Shown here piece after piece: positions 62,850 to 64,000 of a DNA stretch of 64,000 nt. The translations under genes were made by a program, and so were the position numbers. The notes beneath the pieces are model-generated. The model was not told the origin of the DNA. It did no database searches and worked only from the letters and a program-made list of their open reading frames with translations. The first letter of the stretch is position 1; each line of letters opens with the position of its first letter. The stretch is from Mytilus edulis (lineage: Eukaryota; Mollusca; Bivalvia; Mytilida; Mytilidae), in NCBI RefSeq assembly GCF_963676685.1, contig NC_092355.1:65169006-65233005 (forward strand). Reading direction: 5' to 3'.

Positions 62850-63429
62850 AAGGAGTAGGTCCGGTAAGGTCTGATTTCGGCCTAAATTTTCAAGTTCATC
62901 TAACGAAAGATTTTAGACACTTTTTAAACACTCAAGTGTCTATTTCAATTGATTCAATTAGTTTATAGGAAAGATTAACTGATTACGTCATTAAAAACGC
63001 TCCAATTCAAGCTTAAATATGAAAAATCTATCAAATATGTCAAAAATAGTCACTTTTCAGATGGTTTTTGTCTAAAATGAAAGTGGCCGCATCCGTGTTC
63101 ATCCTCAACTATTATATATAATATGTTTTATCATCAAATACAACTTACAGTTCAATATTATGGATGAACACGAATGCGACCACTTCCATTTAAGACGGAA
63201 ACCGTTTAAAATTTAACTTAAATGATCAAATTGTGAAGATTTCAGTAAATAAGCATGACTTGATGATGCTAGTACCCAATTTATGTGCGTTGTATTGTCA
63301 AAAACAGCCCATATTTATGTAGCAAAAGCATTCTACTTTTCGATAAATATCTTAACGATTACATATTCACAACTTTCTAAAACTGCTATATTTTGGGGCC
63401 AAAAAGGGGTCTTAATGAACCTACTCCTT
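62850..63429. mobile_element. TA-flanked MITE, family 1 (580 bp) in LINE
   Basis: AAGGAGTAGGTCCGGTAAGG to CCTACTCCTT, with TA at 62848-62849 and 63430-63431. Deleting the element plus one TA restores the LINE reading frame exactly between LDTNLTSA and NGQKVNHLLYADD, proving the TA duplication and both borders. Confidence 0.88.
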
Positions 63430-63487
63430 TACTGCACTAGTTAAGTTTGTATCTAAGTATTTTTCTATGTCATCAACAAATATATTA

Positions 63488-63693
63488 CTGTAAATTCAGA
63501 AATTATTGCGTGCATTTATTATTGTGATTTTGTCATTTTAGACTTAAATGCGATTTTAATTATAATGATTTTGAGAAAAATCCTGTTTAATTCATATCAA
63601 TGATTTCAAAATGCGAGTTAAAATTATTGCATTTACAAGTCTGTCACATTTTTCGCAATAATCAAAACCTCCCAATAATTTCTGAATTTACAG
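63488..63693. mobile_element. TA-flanked MITE, family 2 (206 bp) in LINE
   Basis: CTGTAAATTCAGAAATTATT to AATAATTTCTGAATTTACAG, a 20-bp inverted repeat, with TA at 63486-63487 and 63694-63695. Removing it with one TA rejoins GDSLSPTLF to NIFVDD in frame, so it entered an intact reverse transcriptase gene. Confidence 0.9.
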
Positions 63694-64000
63694 TAAATAA
63701 AGTTGGACTTAAACTGTCACCTTGTTTGACACCCTGATTATCAAGAAAAGGCTTGGTAAACATATTTTGATATTTACATGAATATAAGGTATTAGAGTAC
63801 ATGTCATGCAGTATATTATAAAATTTGCCTTGTATTTCTTTATTTTGTAATTTTAAGAACAGAGCTGATCTCCAGACACTGTCAAAAGCCTTTTTAAAAT
63901 CTACAAAACACACATATAGTTTCTTTTTAAATTTAAACAAATATTTGTTTATTATTGTTTTTAAAATAAAGACATGATCTACAGTTCTGTAATTTTTTTC

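Larger units (their letters stand above)
61006..64000 (-). pseudogene. Non-LTR retrotransposon (LINE), decayed, 5' part outside window
   Basis: The minus-strand reading begins beyond 64000. Visible reverse transcriptase motifs, in order: RTVDHVFILK, CVDF-like FVDFKKAFDSVW, GVKQGDSLSPTLF, NIFVDDIEKYLD after an interrupting element, and the catalytic YADDLLLI at about 62810-62830. A thumb/connection part follows (YKYLGVDFHSSGK, TPILTYGSEVW, about 62625-62430) and then a Cys-containing tail (RFCKFC and IHFLIKC, about 61530-61460). A frameshift with stops lies at about 62640-62720. The 3' end near 61006 shows TTGAAT-type short repeats (61001-61018). Three DNA elements interrupt it: 61622-61927, 62850-63429 and 63488-63693. 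Clade not assigned. Confidence 0.88.

Overview
Animal nuclear DNA, most likely a marine mussel (Mytilus-like bivalve). The sequence is AT-rich with small split exons, no bacterial-style gene density, and many dispersed repeats of kinds I recognise from mussel genomes. That attribution comes from memory of repeat families, not from a search.

Positions 1 to about 16.77 kb (copy A) and about 20.74 to 41.98 kb (copy B) are a direct tandem segmental duplication. Copy A is cut by the left edge of the window. Each copy holds one four-exon gene on the minus strand. It encodes a secreted protein with a signal peptide and a PAN/apple-like Cys-rich exon, followed by a vitelline membrane outer layer protein 1 (VMO-I) domain spread over three exons. 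The first 9.7 kb of the two copies is nearly identical by eye; the part beyond exon 1 has diverged much more.

The copies differ by clean insertions. Copy A intron 1 carries a 2.6 kb element with about 430-bp inverted repeats, CACTGTG ends and a 5-bp target duplication (Transib/RAG-like signature). Copy B intron 1 carries a 3.1 kb hAT-like element with 5-bp duplications and a large internal foldback. Copy B also has a duplicated fragment of exon 1 and a roughly 4.3 kb, 61-bp-unit minisatellite with higher-order repeats, where copy A has only about three units. Copy A alone has a 345-bp repeat unit bounded by two hammerhead-ribozyme motifs (retrozyme architecture).

From 42,407 to 46,165 lies a complete-looking PIF/Harbinger DNA transposon. 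It has TTA target duplications, matching termini, a full-length DDE transposase on the plus strand and a spliced three-exon Myb/SANT-like DNA-binding protein on the minus strand. It looks potentially autonomous.

From 46.2 to 60.9 kb there is no gene I recognise. It is a patchwork of dispersed and tandem repeats, a TTAA-flanked element (56.3-57.5 kb), a palindromic 40-bp array (48.3-48.5 kb) and one unexplained 181-codon open stretch (55.2-55.7 kb). The last 3 kb is a decayed non-LTR retrotransposon on the minus strand, split by three short DNA elements. Removing two of them at their TA duplications restores the reverse transcriptase reading frame.
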